A stretch of 64,000 bases of DNA from JAJDOD01 sp050299835. GTDB lineage: Bacteria > Pseudomonadota > Alphaproteobacteria > Rhodobacterales > Rhodobacteraceae. Positions 63,674 to 64,000 of the stretch are shown here, piece after piece. The notes below the pieces were generated by a model that was given only the letters and a program-made list of their open reading frames with translations, ran no database searches and had not been told where the DNA came from. The stretch spans positions 1-64,000 of the forward strand of contig JBNKWP010000010.1 of assembly GCA_050299835.1 (NCBI GenBank), given 5' to 3'. Numbering within the stretch: position 1 is the first letter of the stretch; the number at the start of each line of letters is the position of its first letter. Both the position numbers and the translations under genes were made by a program.

Positions 63674-64000
63674 GCGCTGCAGCATGGATCATGCGTTGAA
63701 TTTACAGGTCGCGGACAAGTGGACTCGTGCAATCGTGGCTATTGCTTACGCAGAAAACCTTCGCACCTGCCGCATTGGATGTTCTGCGATGCAGTGGATT
63801 TCGCCGAAGCGGTCATTTATCGGCACTGTTTTGGCCTGAACCGGAACTGCCCGTTCGCTGCATTCAGCAGCAACAACTTGGTCGTGTACTGTGCCGACAT
63901 TCACCTGAGCCTGCCCAATGTCTGTTTAGACGTATTCCGTACACCAAAATCGGTTGGAGCCTAACAACACGAAAGACCTCGTTGTCATCTCACTCCAGTT

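Larger units (their letters stand above)
63370..64000. other. Accessory tail without an intact gene
   Basis: 631 bases holding repeat copy 2 (63529-63567), several GAAGCGGTCAT words (63425, 63809) and a short coding-like remnant at 63420-63507 reading SCEAVIQPDVIDVRYCEKPT before a TGA. An open frame at 63719-63964 is not convincing as a gene. It looks like decayed island DNA. Confidence 0.5.

Noticed and set aside
63719..63964. 81-residue open frame near the right end
   Set aside because: No ribosome-binding site, no motif, and it contains repeat words of the decayed region.

Overview
The window is a GC-rich chromosomal segment of an alphaproteobacterium, most likely Rhodobacterales (Roseobacter/Paracoccaceae type). 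This rests on gene content and order (accD-folC, glnK-amtB, a GT14 glycosyltransferase beside a family-2 sulfotransferase, Hint-domain protein, bifunctional Sat-CysC, TadE/TadG pair, mreBCD-mrdA-rodA) and on base composition. No rRNA, CRISPR array or insertion sequence was seen. One tRNA (Gln, UUG) is present.

Layout. 1-9.2 kb: housekeeping and amino-acid genes (5'-truncated sseA, GNAT, aminotransferase, folC, accD, ilvD, two lipoprotein or unknown genes). 9.2-12.4 kb: a 59-residue zinc-finger protein, a HIT protein, then a GT14-type glycosyltransferase divergent from a PAPS-type sulfotransferase. 12.6-18 kb: ihfB, lapA-like, trpF, PBP1A, glnK-amtB. 18-25 kb: LysR regulator, lipoprotein, an unusual MarR-like/Sat/CysC reading frame, GNAT, trxB, Lrp, Hint protein. 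25-31 kb: pgeF, midA-like methyltransferase, lgt, ubiK, TfoX-like, YbjN, proC, csaA. 31-35 kb: a TadE/TadG pair with a long AT-rich leader, tdk, an Xre/DUF2975 pair and a lipoprotein.

35.4-45.5 kb is the most interesting part. Eight co-directional genes encode a Ser/Thr kinase with a coiled-coil tail, a long acidic FHA protein, a PP2C phosphatase, three dynamin-like or Ras-superfamily GTPases, a Roadblock/LC7-like protein and a protein of unknown fold. They lie directly upstream of mreB-mreC-mreD-mrdA-rodA (45.7-51.3 kb), the rod-shape elongasome operon. The set looks like a phospho-signalling module that controls a membrane-acting GTPase machine. The kinase/FHA/phosphatase part recalls type VI secretion regulation, but no secretion genes are present. 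I know of no described system with this composition; its function is inferred, not shown.

51.3-57.8 kb: ghrA-like dehydrogenase, SseB-like protein, uracil-DNA glycosylase, ArsR/permease operon with a visible self-operator, kpsT-kpsE of a capsule exporter (no kpsM in view), tRNA-Gln. 58.1-64 kb is accessory and partly decayed: a DUF3489-DUF2924-large serine recombinase cassette, an orphan membrane protein, a cytochrome-oxidase-subunit-I-like pseudogene with two in-frame stops, and a family of diverged direct repeats.
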